A DNA stretch of 28,266 nt from a virus: positions 1 to 28,266 of the IMG/VR virus record IMGVR_UViG_3300046512_000030; one strand, given 5' to 3'. A program made the position numbers and the translations under genes. The notes under the pieces were generated by a model. It was not told the origin of the DNA. It saw only the letters and a program-made list of their open reading frames with translations, and did no database searches. This document shows positions 28,153 to 28,266 of the stretch, in pieces. The number at the start of each line of letters is the position of its first letter. The first letter of the stretch is position 1.

Positions 28153-28266
28153 ATGAACGCAGCACTGAAGATTTGTCAGTTCAACTACGACGCGCAGCTG
28201 CCTCCGGCGGTGAGCGAGTCAGACGACCAGCGTGAGTGGCTGGAAAGCGCCGCCGAGCAGCTTGTG
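28153..28266 (+). CDS. early phage protein, cut by right window edge
   Basis: The frame MNAALKICQFNYDAQLPPAV then SESDDQREWLESAAEQLV stays open to the end of the window (38 codons). GGAGG lies seven bases upstream. The start resembles a conserved early protein of Pseudomonas phages. Most of the protein lies outside the window. Confidence 0.75.
   Translation, partial: MNAALKICQFNYDAQLPPAVSESDDQREWLESAAEQLV

Noticed and set aside
1-28266. CRISPR array, insertion sequence, integrase or attachment site
   Set aside because: No spaced repeats of array type, no transposase frame with terminal repeats, no integrase frame and no tRNA-end duplication were seen. The tRNA at 18 kb lies inside the late leader, not at an edge.

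Overview
The window is a high-GC temperate phage or prophage segment. Gene families and codon style suggest a Pseudomonas host, but that is inference: no chromosomal gene or attachment site is visible. The layout is lambda-like with podovirus-type virion genes. The major capsid, portal and adaptor resemble the SU10/BPP-1-like families, and there is no tape measure or long-tail module. Both ends are truncated: a homing-endonuclease ORF runs off the left end and an early gene runs off the right end.

The regulatory hub is at about 24.3-25.9 kb. A S24-type CI repressor (+ strand) faces a Cro/YdaS-like gene (- strand). Five similar 17-bp operator-like palindromes lie in two clusters, three between cro and cI and two about 1.4 kb away at the rightward early promoter, which resembles lambda OR and OL. 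Directly behind cI, in its operon, is a three-helix membrane protein in the position of lambda rexAB, so it is a candidate lysogenic-conversion or exclusion gene.

Leftward from PR (- strand): cro-like, a ribbon-helix-helix protein, a small unknown, a tR1-like terminator, Rha, an O-like replication protein, a DnaC-like loader, then a run of very small overlapping nin-region genes (NinB, NinG and unknowns) and a Q-like antiterminator. A block of three hairpin terminators around a tRNA(CAT) gene separates Q from the late genes. The late operon continues leftward: spanin-like pair, holin, small and large terminase, portal, scaffold, major capsid, adaptor, tail hub, a GNAT-like protein, several internal or ejection-type proteins and a beta-helix tailspike. 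The last gene seen looks like an endolysin that is cut after 17-18 codons by an HNH homing endonuclease.

Rightward from PL (+ strand): operators, a boxA/boxB nut-like site, a 10-bp hairpin, a conserved early gene, then about 770 bp without a convincing gene but dense in inverted repeats, including an 18-bp inverted pair, and holding a strong Shine-Dalgarno in front of a two-codon ORF. After this come cysteine-rich small early genes, one with an in-frame amber codon. Most coding genes overlap by 1-4 bases (ATGA or TGATG), indicating translational coupling.

The most unusual items are the split lysin, the structured early region, the initiator-like tRNA, the operator set with the cI-linked membrane protein, and the amber-interrupted Cys-rich gene.
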